Source of the DNA: Flavobacteriales bacterium
GTDB lineage: Bacteria; Bacteroidota; Bacteroidia; Flavobacteriales_D; Sanyastnellaceae
Assembly (NCBI GenBank): GCA_030729695.1
Contig: JANQWV010000028.1
Span: 20,541 to 84,540, forward strand
Direction: 5' to 3'
DNA length: 64,000 bases
The notes beneath the pieces were generated by a model. It saw only the letters and a program-made list of their open reading frames with translations. It was not told the origin of the DNA and made no database searches. The position numbers were made by a program, and so were the translations under genes. This document shows positions 33,852 to 42,120 of the stretch, piece after piece. Each line of letters begins with the position of its first letter. The first letter of the stretch is position 1.

Positions 33852-35267
33852 ATGAAAGGGCTGAATAAATCACATGTTTCTTACGCGCTTCTTGTGCTTA
33901 TTCTTGTTTGTTCAGGAATGACCTTTCAATGGGTATTTGCTCAAACCAAGAAAGCAGAGCTTACCTCTCGTAGAAGCGAATTGAATAATGAAATAGCAAG
34001 AACGAAGCAACTCATCAAGGAATATCAGGCCGATCAGCGCAGCGCTTCAGCAGAACTCTCGTTGTTGAATGAGCAAATTCGTTTGCGTGAAGAATTAATC
34101 CAATCCATCAATTCAGAAGTAGGAACCATTGATGGTGAAATTAAAAAAGGTGAAGGTCGCGTGGTTGATCTTGAAGCGAGCATTCAAGATTTAAAAGCTG
34201 AATACGCGAAGATGATTTACAACAGCTACAAGCAGCGTTCATCCTATTCGAAACTAGCATTCATTCTTTCTTCATCAGATTTCTTCCAGGCGGTAAAGCG
34301 TGTTCAGCTTTTGAAGCAATACGCTGAGAACAGGAAATTTCATGCTCAACAAATGAAAGATGCTCAGTTAGAGATAGCCGAAAATATTTCTATGTTGGAA
34401 GGAAACAAACAGACCAAGTTGGCCCTTTCGAGCGATGAACAAAGTGAACGAAACGAGATTGCGTTGAACAAATTAGAACAACAGAAGAAGTTGGAATTCC
34501 TTAAATCGGAAGAAGGGAAATTACGTGAAATTCAGCGTCAAAAGGAAGTTGAGAGAAGGCAGTTAACTAATAAGATTGAAGAAATTGTTCGTCAAGAAAT
34601 CGCTGCAGAGAACGAACGTATTCGCAAGCAAGAAGCAGAGAAAGCGAGGCTTGCGGAAGAGAAGAGGAAGGAAGATCAACGAAGAGCTGCAGCGAATGCA
34701 ACGGCTTCGAATAATGCATCTGCCAACGCCTCGGGAACAACAGCACCTGTTAAGACCAATACACCTGTCGCGGTGGTTACACCGCCGAAACCAGTCGTAA
34801 ATGCAACTCCCAAAATGGAAAGTGCACCGGAGGTTGTTCTCGCAAATACAGTATTCGAACAGAATAAAGGAAGTTTGCCTTGGCCTATTGCGTCAGGAGC
34901 TGTCGGATCTAAGTTCGGTAGGCATGCGCATGAAAGCATTGCGGGTATTGAGGTGAACAACAAAGGCGTGGATTTCATTACTTCAGCAAATGCAGAAATA
35001 TTCACGGTGTTCAACGGAACAGTAACCAGTGTCTTCAATATTCAAGGTGCTGGAATGAACGTGATTGTCACACACGGCGCTTACAAAACGGTGTACAGCG
35101 GATTGCAAAACGTCTATGTTTCAGTGGGAACGAAAGTCAACACCAAAGACAAGATAGGAACCGTAGCTGATAACGGTGAAGGTTACGTCCTTCACTTTGA
35201 ATTGGGAAAAGTTTCAGAAGCCGGATGGGTGCCGCAGAACCCAGAGCTTTGGCTGAAAAGACGTTAA
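33852..35267 (+). CDS. EnvC-like murein hydrolase activator (degenerate LytM domain)
   Basis: A 471-residue exported protein. After a signal peptide (to ~30) is a long coiled coil (~35-290, Lys/Glu/Arg-rich) with the EnvC-type motif YNSYKQRSSYSKLAFILSSSDFFQAVKRVQLL. A low-complexity Ala/Thr/Pro linker (~290-335) follows, then a LytM/peptidase M23 domain (~340-471). The LytM zinc site is degenerate: the first ligand histidine (HxGxD in active enzymes) is replaced by asparagine in NNKGVDF, and the HxH motif is reduced to VLHFELG. Active LytM endopeptidase function is thus unlikely. In E. coli EnvC, a catalytically dead LytM domain activates division amidases, and the same role is inferred here. 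The amidase at 9873-10421 is a conceivable client but is not adjacent. Confidence 0.88.
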   Translation: MKGLNKSHVSYALLVLILVCSGMTFQWVFAQTKKAELTSRRSELNNEIARTKQLIKEYQADQRSASAELSLLNEQIRLREELIQSINSEVGTIDGEIKKGEGRVVDLEASIQDLKAEYAKMIYNSYKQRSSYSKLAFILSSSDFFQAVKRVQLLKQYAENRKFHAQQMKDAQLEIAENISMLEGNKQTKLALSSDEQSERNEIALNKLEQQKKLEFLKSEEGKLREIQRQKEVERRQLTNKIEEIVRQEIAAENERIRKQEAEKARLAEEKRKEDQRRAAANATASNNASANASGTTAPVKTNTPVAVVTPPKPVVNATPKMESAPEVVLANTVFEQNKGSLPWPIASGAVGSKFGRHAHESIAGIEVNNKGVDFITSANAEIFTVFNGTVTSVFNIQGAGMNVIVTHGAYKTVYSGLQNVYVSVGTKVNTKDKIGTVADNGEGYVLHFELGKVSEAGWVPQNPELWLKRR

Positions 35268-35270
35268 GAC

Positions 35271-35798
35271 TTAAACGAATTTAGGATCCGTTTCCATCAC
35301 GTGTCCGCAAGACTTGCACGTTCTCATTTCTTCACTTCCGTAAAATTCTCTGAAGCGAGGTAAGAAATCTTTTTCAATGTTTTCCAAAATGAAATACGTT
35401 TCATGAAGTGGGTGATTGCATTTTTCGCAAAACCACAATAGTCCGTCTTTTAACTCGCGCTCTGCACGTTTCACTTCGATAACAATTCCAACAGTTCCTT
35501 CACCTCTGCGCGGTTGGTGTGGTGTTCTTGGTGGAAGTAAGAACATTTCTCCTTCTTTCACTTCAATATCAACGGCCTTTCCATCTTCTTGCACACCAAT
35601 CATAACGCTGCCTTCAACTTGGAAGAACCATTCTTCGGTCTCGTTGTAGTGATAATCTTTACGAGCGTTTGGTCCGCCAACAATCATGATCACATAGTCC
35701 TCCGATTCAACATAAAGATTTTTATTTCCTACTGGGGGTTGAAGTAAACTTCTGTTTTCTTCGATCCATTTTTTTAGGTTGAAAGGTCTACGAATCAT
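35271..35798 (-). CDS. nbaC: 3-hydroxyanthranilate 3,4-dioxygenase
   Basis: A 175-residue cupin dioxygenase that opens the ring of 3-hydroxyanthranilate to 2-amino-3-carboxymuconate semialdehyde, in the kynurenine route from tryptophan to NAD or to catabolism. Active-site iron ligands are H50, E56 and H94 (KDYHYNETEEWFFQ, TPHQPRR). The C-terminal rubredoxin-like site of the bacterial form is intact: C124/C127 (CEKC) and C161/C164 (CKSC). It overlaps the pcrB stop region by 4 nt, so the two are read from one transcript. No other upper kynurenine-pathway gene is adjacent; the RidA/AmnD-like gene at 4087 is the only related candidate here. Confidence 0.93.
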   Translation of the reverse strand: MIRRPFNLKKWIEENRSLLQPPVGNKNLYVESEDYVIMIVGGPNARKDYHYNETEEWFFQVEGSVMIGVQEDGKAVDIEVKEGEMFLLPPRTPHQPRRGEGTVGIVIEVKRAERELKDGLLWFCEKCNHPLHETYFILENIEKDFLPRFREFYGSEEMRTCKSCGHVMETDPKFV

Positions 35799-36529
35799 AA
35801 GGCATTCAATTTTTGTATTTCGAAAAGTATTTCAGGATTCTGTTCTACTGCGGTTCCCATAACCACAACGTCGGCACCCGCTTGCCAAGCAGCATGCGCT
35901 TGTTGTTCATTCACTATTCCTCCACCAACAATTACAGGAAGTTGTGTAGTCTTTTTTACAGCGTAAATCAGTTCTTGAGAAACTGGAAAATCTGCCCCAC
36001 TTCCGGTGTCTAAATAGAAACAACGAAGTCCTAAATATTTTCCTGCAAGCGCTGTCGCAGCGGCTACTTCAGGTTTGTCGTTAGGAAGAGGAACGGTCTG
36101 ACTAATGTATATCGCTGTTGTTGTATTTCCGCCATTAACCAACATGTATCCGGTTGGAATGACTTCCTGTTTCCATTCATGTAAATAAGGTGCCGAAACA
36201 ACTTGATGTCCAATAAGGAATTCAGCATTTCTTCCAGATATCAAAGAAAGAAAAAGTGTTGCGTCTACATGTTTGGTAAGTTGCAGTGGATGACCAGGAA
36301 AGAGCACCAATGGCAAAGGACAAGTTGCTCGCAAGCGTTCCACTCGTTCATTGAAATCTGAAGCTGCATTTAAACTTCCACCTACCAGAATAAAATCTAC
36401 GCCAGCAGCCTTGTATAAAGCTCCTTGCTGTTGCGCGTTTTCACTGTTCCATTTATCTGGATCAATAAGAACCGCCAATTGTTTCTTCTTGGAATGAAGC
36501 AGCAATTCTATTTTTCCGGCAGAGGTCAT
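35795..36529 (-). CDS. pcrB: geranylgeranylglyceryl/heptaprenylglyceryl phosphate synthase (PcrB/GGGPS)
   Basis: A 244-residue TIM-barrel prenyltransferase that joins sn-glycerol 1-phosphate to a polyprenyl diphosphate. Family motifs are LIDPDKW at the N-terminus, VGGSLN, LFPGHPLQL, YLDTGSGADFPV and VIVGGGI. In archaea this starts ether-lipid synthesis; bacterial homologues in Bacteroidota and Firmicutes make related prenylglycerol lipids. Which chain length is used cannot be read from sequence alone. A TATTTTTG box lies 4 nt before the ATG. It overlaps the start of nbaC by 4 nt and follows relA/spoT on the same strand. Confidence 0.9.
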   Translation of the reverse strand: MTSAGKIELLLHSKKKQLAVLIDPDKWNSENAQQQGALYKAAGVDFILVGGSLNAASDFNERVERLRATCPLPLVLFPGHPLQLTKHVDATLFLSLISGRNAEFLIGHQVVSAPYLHEWKQEVIPTGYMLVNGGNTTTAIYISQTVPLPNDKPEVAAATALAGKYLGLRCFYLDTGSGADFPVSQELIYAVKKTTQLPVIVGGGIVNEQQAHAAWQAGADVVVMGTAVEQNPEILFEIQKLNAL

Positions 36530-36533
36530 GTTT

Positions 36534-36541
36534 CAAAAATA
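36534..36541 (-). promoter_or_regulatory. candidate -7 box, leaderless spacing (pcrB)
   Basis: Minus-strand TATTTTTG followed by AAAC and the pcrB ATG; exact TAnnTTTG match with a 4-nt spacer in the 29-nt gap behind relA/spoT. A TTTG about 16 nt upstream is shorter than the usual -33 spacing. Confidence 0.45.
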
Positions 36542-36558
36542 CGAAAGATGAAGATGCT

Positions 36559-38775
36559 TTAAGCAAATTCACTTTCAATACGATCTACCGTTAGAACGCC
36601 GTCTACGTCTTGAAGGTTTTTAATCAGATGATTCAAATGTTCTGTATCATGCACCAGCACTACCATTTTTCCTTCGAATATACCGTCTCTTGCTTCGAAA
36701 GAAATGGCGCGCATGTTCACATTCATATCGGTAGAAATGATGTTTGTTATTTTCTGAACCAATCCAACATCATCGGTTCCTGAGAACTTCAATCCTACTT
36801 CGAATTGCACCAAATCGTTGCTGCTCCATTTTGCTTTGATGACACGATAGGCGTATTTGCTCATCAGCTCCTGCGCATTGGGACAATTCGTTCGGTGAAT
36901 TTTTATTCCTTCAGAAACAGTAATAAATCCGAATACTTCATCCCCTGGAATCGGGCTGCAACAAACAGATAAGCTGAAGTCTACTTTTTGCTTGTCGTCT
37001 CCAATAAGTACGGTGTCACCGGTTGAAGGCGCTGTCGTAACAATGCGTGTAATTTCTTCGTGCTTCTCCTGCGTGTTCTTATCGAATCGAATGCGGTCGG
37101 CTTCCACAGTATGTGGTTTTAGCTTCTTCAATTCGATGCGACCCTTAGCAATTTTGAAGTAGAAGTCAACTGCGGTAACGCATCCATAGGCACGCACGAA
37201 TTCGTCAATATTCTTGCTGCCCCAGGTAATTTTTAGCGAGTTGAAACGGCGTTTCAACATTTCCTTTCCTTCTTCAGAGATTTGTTTTTTCTCTTCTTTT
37301 AATGCCGTTTTTATTTTCTGACGTGCAGAAGCGGTGATGACAATGTTCAACCAATCTTCTTTCGGACGTTGCTTTTTAGAAGTTAGAATTTCAACTTGAT
37401 CACCGCTGCTTAACTTGTGGCTGAGAGGTTCTAGTTTGTGGTTAACCTTGGCTCCAATGCACTGGTAGCCTATCTGTGAGTGAATGAGAAAAGCGAAGTC
37501 CAAAGTTGTTGATCCAACAGGAAGCGTTTTCAAATCGCCACTTGGCGTGAAGACATAAATCTCTTCGCTGAAAAGAGAAAGCTTGAAATTGTCAATGAAT
37601 TCAATGGCATTGTCGCTTGGTGCCTCTAGCACGTCACGAATTTGTCCGAGCCATTTATCGAGTTTGCTTTCCGGACTTTCAACTGCGTCTTTATATTTCC
37701 AATGCGCTGCATATCCTTTCTCGGCAAGGTCATCCATGCGCTCGCTTCGAATTTGAACTTCCACCCATTTACCCGTTGGCGACATAACTGTGGTGTGAAG
37801 CGATTCGTAGCCGCTGCTTTTCGGTGTACTAATCCAATCGCGCAGGCGCTCAGTGCTTGGCACATAAAAATCGGTTACTGCAGAGTATACTCTCCAGCAA
37901 TCGGTTTTTTCTTGTTCTTGCGGAGTTTTAAGAATGATTCGAATGGCGAACAAGTCGTAGATTTCTTCGAATGGAACCCCTTTCGTATGAATCTTATTGT
38001 AGATGCTGAAGATGCTTTTTGTTCGGCTTTTGATTTCGTAGATCAATCCTTGTTCATCGAGCGCTCTGCGGATAGGCAGTGTGAACTGATTAATGAACCG
38101 GGTACGAACGGCTTGTGTCTTTTGAAGTTTTGTTATGATGTCATCGTATGCGGCAGGATCTGTAAACTTCAGGCTTAAATCTTCGAGTTCTGTTTTGATG
38201 TTGTACAATCCAAGTCGATGGGCGAGTGGCGCATACATGAAAAGTGTTTCGCTTGCAATTTTCAATTGCTTGTCTCTTCGCATGTGATCGAGCGTGCGCA
38301 TGTTGTGCAGACGATCGGCAAGTTTGATCAGGATCACGCGCACGTCATCTGACAGCGTCAGAAGCATCTTGCGAAAGTTCTCGGCCTGATCGCTGGAGCT
38401 CAAGTCTGCAACGCCAGAAATTTTTGTCAGGCCGTCGATAATAACGCGTTCTTTTTTTCCGAACTGACGTTGGATATCGTCTAGCGTTATTTCAGTGTCT
38501 TCGACAGTATCGTGAAGAAGAGCGCAGACGATGCTCATGGTAGCGAGCCCCAATTCTTCTGCGGCGATTTTTGCCACAGCTATCGGGTGGTAGATGTAGG
38601 GCTCGCCGCTCTTGCGACGCATGTCTTTGTGAGCATCTACGGAAAGCTCGAAGGCTTTCCTTATCCGCGCACGATCGGCACGGGTTTTCGAGCGATAACA
38701 AACGCGTAAGAGTGCGCGGTATCTGCGAAGTATCTCGCGATTTTCTTCTTCTAAATCAATTTCTATTTTCGCCAT
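36559..38775 (-). CDS. bifunctional (p)ppGpp synthetase/hydrolase (RelA/SpoT)
   Basis: A 738-residue long RSH protein. The N-terminal HD hydrolase domain has H63 and the catalytic H88-D89 and E92-D93 in LLHDTVED, with LADRLHNMRT. The synthetase domain follows (SIFSIYNKIHTKG, YDLFAIRII, GYESLHTTV, VEVQIRSERMDDLAEKGYAAHWKYK). Next are a TGS domain (VFTPSGDLKTLPVGSTTLDFAFLIHS) and a C-terminal zinc-finger and ACT region. An intact hydrolase HD motif and complete C-terminus mean it can both make and degrade the alarmone. It is first on the minus strand in relA-pcrB-nbaC, although pcrB has its own candidate promoter. It is divergent from the Wzi/RemB-like gene. Confidence 0.94.
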   Translation of the reverse strand: MAKIEIDLEEENREILRRYRALLRVCYRSKTRADRARIRKAFELSVDAHKDMRRKSGEPYIYHPIAVAKIAAEELGLATMSIVCALLHDTVEDTEITLDDIQRQFGKKERVIIDGLTKISGVADLSSSDQAENFRKMLLTLSDDVRVILIKLADRLHNMRTLDHMRRDKQLKIASETLFMYAPLAHRLGLYNIKTELEDLSLKFTDPAAYDDIITKLQKTQAVRTRFINQFTLPIRRALDEQGLIYEIKSRTKSIFSIYNKIHTKGVPFEEIYDLFAIRIILKTPQEQEKTDCWRVYSAVTDFYVPSTERLRDWISTPKSSGYESLHTTVMSPTGKWVEVQIRSERMDDLAEKGYAAHWKYKDAVESPESKLDKWLGQIRDVLEAPSDNAIEFIDNFKLSLFSEEIYVFTPSGDLKTLPVGSTTLDFAFLIHSQIGYQCIGAKVNHKLEPLSHKLSSGDQVEILTSKKQRPKEDWLNIVITASARQKIKTALKEEKKQISEEGKEMLKRRFNSLKITWGSKNIDEFVRAYGCVTAVDFYFKIAKGRIELKKLKPHTVEADRIRFDKNTQEKHEEITRIVTTAPSTGDTVLIGDDKQKVDFSLSVCCSPIPGDEVFGFITVSEGIKIHRTNCPNAQELMSKYAYRVIKAKWSSNDLVQFEVGLKFSGTDDVGLVQKITNIISTDMNVNMRAISFEARDGIFEGKMVVLVHDTEHLNHLIKNLQDVDGVLTVDRIESEFA

Positions 38776-38860
38776 AACATCACAAATTAAAGGCTATTCT
38801 TTCAACATAAAATTGTGAAACTTATTACCTATTAACAATGCATGTTTTGAAAGACTGTTC

Positions 38861-38868
38861 TATCTTTC
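38861..38868 (+). promoter_or_regulatory. candidate -7 box, leaderless spacing (RemB-like gene)
   Basis: TATCTTTC, one mismatch to TAnnTTTG, 4 nt before the GTG start at 38873. The spacing matches that of the other leaderless-type promoters in the window. Confidence 0.35.
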
Positions 38869-38872
38869 CCTC

Positions 38873-40285
38873 GTGAAAAAAATCATTGCTATACTCTCGC
38901 TTTTTGTAGCGTGTAACGTCGTGTTTTCGCAGGACTCTCTGTTCAATGAGTTGCGTTACGCTACTTTATTGAAAGTGGAAACGGACACCGTTATTTCAAA
39001 ATTCAATTTTGAATTGGCCGCAGGGTTAGATCGTTCGCGCGAAATTTCCAATCTTGGCTATTCAGCAGTGTTAAACTACAGCAATATTTTCAAGAATGTA
39101 AAAAACAAGTTGTCGCTGTCGTTAACCGGCGCTGTTTTTCATCTTCCAGCATTCAACAAACGTTTTTTAGATTCTTTAGGAGTTCTTCCAAACTTTGGAA
39201 GAGTGCTAACGCCCGACTCTGGAGCCACTGCTTTTGCAGCACTTCCGGAAGTCGTGTATTCCAGAAAACTAAACAATCATTTTACGCTATCGGTTGGAAA
39301 TTCAAGACAGAATTTGGGATACGGATATCGCTCACTCATTCTTTCGAGCAGCACAAGTGCTCTTCCATTCATGAAATTGGAAACGAAGATTGGAAAGAAA
39401 ATCACCTTCACGAATCTTTGGTCGCGAACGCACAGCCTTCAACGCATGCAGAATCATTTCGATCTGAATCCAAAGTACATTGCGGTGCATACCCTCGAGT
39501 GGAAGATCAATAAGAAATGGTCGGTATCGGCCCATGAAATGGTTGTTTGGCAAGCAAGAGATTCTGCAAGTAACAGAGAGTTAGATCTTCATTATTTGAA
39601 TCCGTTTTTATTTTATCGTCCTGCTGAATTTTCTCAAGGATCTGCTGATAACGTTTTGCTAGGCGCTTCAGGAATTTATAAGCACAGCAATGCGTTGGAG
39701 TTTTACGGACAAATTGTTCTCGATGAATTTTTAGTGAGTGAAATTCGAAACAGAAACGGCTGGTGGGGAAATAAATTCGGAATGCAATTGGGTATGCGAT
39801 TAGCGCCGAAGAAAATCGAAGGCTTATCAATTCTTACGGAATGGTCTTTTGTTAGACCTTTCACTTACACGCATGGAAGTGAGATTCAGGCGTGGGAACA
39901 CATGGGACAGCCATTGGCTCATCCGTTGGGAGCAAACTTTTATGAATGGTATACCTCCGTTAATTACGCTCATGCAAAATGGAACTATACCGCTAGCATT
40001 GTTTGGGGTGCATTCGGAAGAGACGCTCAGCAAAATGTCGGCGGAAACATCTTCCAATCATACGTTAACCCTTGGAGTGTATACGGAAACAACATTCTTC
40101 AAGGGAACAGAAGTACCCTATTTGTCGTGAATGCTGAAGCTGCTTATCAAGTTTCTCCCGCCCTTCAGGTATTCGGATTTGCTCGCTATCGCTCGGAAGA
40201 CAGACGCGTAGACCCGTTCAAAGAGGCTTGGCTTATGGTTGGAATACGCAAAGGACTCCGTCAAGTGCGTCGTTGGGATTATTAA
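38873..40285 (+). CDS. Wzi/RemB-like outer-membrane beta-barrel protein
   Basis: A 470-residue exported protein with a GTG start and signal peptide (KKIIAILSLFVACNVVFSQ). The mature part alternates hydrophobic and polar residues in strand-like fashion, with many aromatics. The segment LHYLNPFLFYRPAEFSQGSADNVLLGASG resembles the Bacteroidota capsule-assembly (Wzi) / gliding protein RemB family. In Flavobacterium RemB is a motility-associated outer-membrane protein; here the assignment rests on segment similarity and topology only. It is divergent from relA/spoT and precedes the oxidase cluster. No other capsule gene is nearby. Confidence 0.65.
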   Translation: MKKIIAILSLFVACNVVFSQDSLFNELRYATLLKVETDTVISKFNFELAAGLDRSREISNLGYSAVLNYSNIFKNVKNKLSLSLTGAVFHLPAFNKRFLDSLGVLPNFGRVLTPDSGATAFAALPEVVYSRKLNNHFTLSVGNSRQNLGYGYRSLILSSSTSALPFMKLETKIGKKITFTNLWSRTHSLQRMQNHFDLNPKYIAVHTLEWKINKKWSVSAHEMVVWQARDSASNRELDLHYLNPFLFYRPAEFSQGSADNVLLGASGIYKHSNALEFYGQIVLDEFLVSEIRNRNGWWGNKFGMQLGMRLAPKKIEGLSILTEWSFVRPFTYTHGSEIQAWEHMGQPLAHPLGANFYEWYTSVNYAHAKWNYTASIVWGAFGRDAQQNVGGNIFQSYVNPWSVYGNNILQGNRSTLFVVNAEAAYQVSPALQVFGFARYRSEDRRVDPFKEAWLMVGIRKGLRQVRRWDY

Positions 40286-40306
40286 TTATTGAACAGCATT
40301 AAGCAG

Positions 40307-40314
40307 TACTTTTG
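40307..40314 (+). promoter_or_regulatory. candidate -7 box (oxidase cluster, ctaB)
   Basis: TACTTTTG, an exact TAnnTTTG match, 20 nt upstream of the ctaB ATG at 40335. The genes to 42010 overlap or abut, so this may drive ctaB and the first subunit III gene. Confidence 0.5.
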
Positions 40315-40334
40315 CAAAAATTGAGGTAGCAGAA

Positions 40335-41231
40335 ATGGAAGTTTCGGTTGAAGAGAAATCAGGTTTTATGGGGAAAATCAAAGCGGCTTTGGATTTATTC
40401 AAGTTGCGTCTTTCATTTTTGGTCGTAGTTTCTTGCGTTCTCTCCTATGAAATGGGAGCAGAAACGTGGGAGTTTGATAAAATAGGATGGTTAATTCTCG
40501 CTGGATTTTTATTGGCAGGTGGAAGTAACGGTGCCAATCAGGTACTCGAACAGCAGTGGGATTCGCTAATGCACCGCACTAGAACCCGTCCGCTTCCAAC
40601 CAAAAGAATCTCCACACTTGAAGCTTGGTTCGTCTCTCTAACAACAGCAGGTCTCGGAATTTTCATTTTGTTCTACTACTTGAACACTGCTTCAGGTATC
40701 CTCGGATTTTCTGCCTTTTTATCCTACGCTTTCATCTACACGCCACTCAAACGCGTTTCACCGTGGGCAGTCTTTATTGGAGCTTTCCCAGGTGCTATAG
40801 CGCCTATGATTGGTTATGTTGCTGCTACGAATCAATTCGGATTGGAGGCTGGGGTCTTATTTGCCGTGCAGTTTATGTGGCAGTTCCCTCACTTTTGGGC
40901 TATCGCTTGGGTGTCCCACGAGGACTATAACAGAGGCGGATACAAATTGCTTCCCTTCAGTGGAACGCCCGATAAGAAGACTGCTTTCCAAATTATGGTG
41001 TACAGCTTTTTCCTTATTCCAGTAAGCCTTCTCCCTTGGACACTTCCACTCGAAACACCCATGGTTGGTAACATTGCTGCAATCATTGTTGTGTTAGCGG
41101 GCATCTGGATATCTTCTCTCGCTTACAAACTTTTTAAAGAACCAACTTTGTTGAATGCACGCAAGGTTATGTTTGCCTCATTCTTTTATTTACCCATTGT
41201 TCAAATTGCTTACGTAATAGATAAAATCTAA
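40335..41231 (+). CDS. ctaB: protoheme IX farnesyltransferase (heme O synthase)
   Basis: A 298-residue UbiA-family integral membrane enzyme that farnesylates heme b to heme O, the precursor of heme A for cytochrome oxidase. The prenyl-binding motif is NQVLEQQWDSLMHRTRTRPL, where the usual first Asp-rich position reads E-x3-D instead of D-x3-D; a Glu here is common in Bacteroidota members. A second motif region (MWQFPHFWAIAWVSHEDYNRGGYKLLP) and about eight hydrophobic helices are present. The stop codon shares one base with the first subunit III start (TAATG). Confidence 0.93.
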   Translation: MEVSVEEKSGFMGKIKAALDLFKLRLSFLVVVSCVLSYEMGAETWEFDKIGWLILAGFLLAGGSNGANQVLEQQWDSLMHRTRTRPLPTKRISTLEAWFVSLTTAGLGIFILFYYLNTASGILGFSAFLSYAFIYTPLKRVSPWAVFIGAFPGAIAPMIGYVAATNQFGLEAGVLFAVQFMWQFPHFWAIAWVSHEDYNRGGYKLLPFSGTPDKKTAFQIMVYSFFLIPVSLLPWTLPLETPMVGNIAAIIVVLAGIWISSLAYKLFKEPTLLNARKVMFASFFYLPIVQIAYVIDKI

Positions 41232-42010
41232 TGGAAAACACAGACTTTAAAGAAATTGATCCTTTTGTAGGACACAACCCAGATGTGAAACTTCGCTCAA
41301 AGAAGATGATAGTTTGGTTTTTAATCTTCGCCGTTGTCATGTTGTTTGGTGGAATCACCAGCGCAATCATGGTCCTTTACGGAAAACTTTTGTGGGTGCA
41401 CATTCAACCACCTGCTATTTTTTGGGTCGGTAACGCATTCATCGTTTTAAGCAGTATCACGCTCATAGTTGCCCTTCGCGCATTGAAAGCTGGAAAGCAG
41501 TCAATGGCTTTGTATAGCACTTTGGCTACCTTCATTCTTGGACTTGGATTCGTTTATGCTCAGAATAAGGGTTGGGATGAAATGGCTGCAATGGGAATGG
41601 GAAACACCATTACACAAACAGAACAGGGATTGAAACAATCGCGTTGGAACACCCTTGGAAAACTAAACGGTGAATACGGAACGAATTATTATTTCGAATT
41701 GAACGATCAAATTTTGATTAAAGAGGGTGACAACTATTATTATGTCCGTCCCGATCAGTCAAGAGAAGACAAGACATTGGAAGTTCAAACAACGTTCAAT
41801 GCATCGGGTGCCATGTTAAGCGTTCTTATCTATCTGCACATTGCTCACTTGCTTTTCGGACTAATTTATTTAGCGGTTAACCTTTTCAGATTAAAGAGCG
41901 GAAAGCTAAACAAAGACAATTGGATTAGCCTTCATTCCAATGGAATGTATTGGCATTTCATGGGAATCTTGTGGATTTACCTCTTCTTCTTCATTTTTTA
42001 CATTTACTAA
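41231..42010 (+). CDS. heme-copper oxidase subunit III-like protein (first copy)
   Basis: A 259-residue integral membrane protein related to cytochrome c oxidase subunit III. Helices include MIVWFLIFAVVMLFGGITSAIMV, FWVGNAFIVLSSITLIVA, YSTLATFILGLGFVY, SVLIYLHIAHLLFGLIYLAV and WHFMGILWIYLFFFIFYIY. Between helices III and IV (~112-190) is an extra hydrophilic segment of about 75 residues absent from minimal subunit III proteins. The terminal YWHFMGILWIYLF block fits the family (YWHFVDxVW in canonical members). It overlaps ctaB by one base. A second, longer subunit III-like gene follows after 110 nt. Confidence 0.85.
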   Translation: MENTDFKEIDPFVGHNPDVKLRSKKMIVWFLIFAVVMLFGGITSAIMVLYGKLLWVHIQPPAIFWVGNAFIVLSSITLIVALRALKAGKQSMALYSTLATFILGLGFVYAQNKGWDEMAAMGMGNTITQTEQGLKQSRWNTLGKLNGEYGTNYYFELNDQILIKEGDNYYYVRPDQSREDKTLEVQTTFNASGAMLSVLIYLHIAHLLFGLIYLAVNLFRLKSGKLNKDNWISLHSNGMYWHFMGILWIYLFFFIFYIY

Positions 42011-42120
42011 ATCTCGAAGCTCGGCTTATTCAGAATTATTCAAAATAGTGAAAAATGCCGATTCTCTTTTCTAAATTGAAGCTTTTGAAGTAAAATTGCA
42101 CCCAAATTTCATTCACTATT
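42011..42120. other. 110-bp intergenic gap between the two subunit III genes
   Basis: The largest gap in the window. It is AT-rich and holds a possible -7 box (42091-42098). No convincing hairpin terminator or small gene was seen. Confidence 0.6.
42091..42098 (+). promoter_or_regulatory. weak -7-like box (second subunit III gene)
   Basis: TAAAATTG, one mismatch to TAnnTTTG, 22 nt before the ATG at 42121. The 110-nt gap makes a promoter here plausible. Confidence 0.3.

Noticed and set aside
38783-38790. Minus-strand TTAATTTG upstream of relA/spoT as a -7 box
   Set aside because: The second position is T, not A, and the spacing is 7 nt. It was left out of the promoter list.
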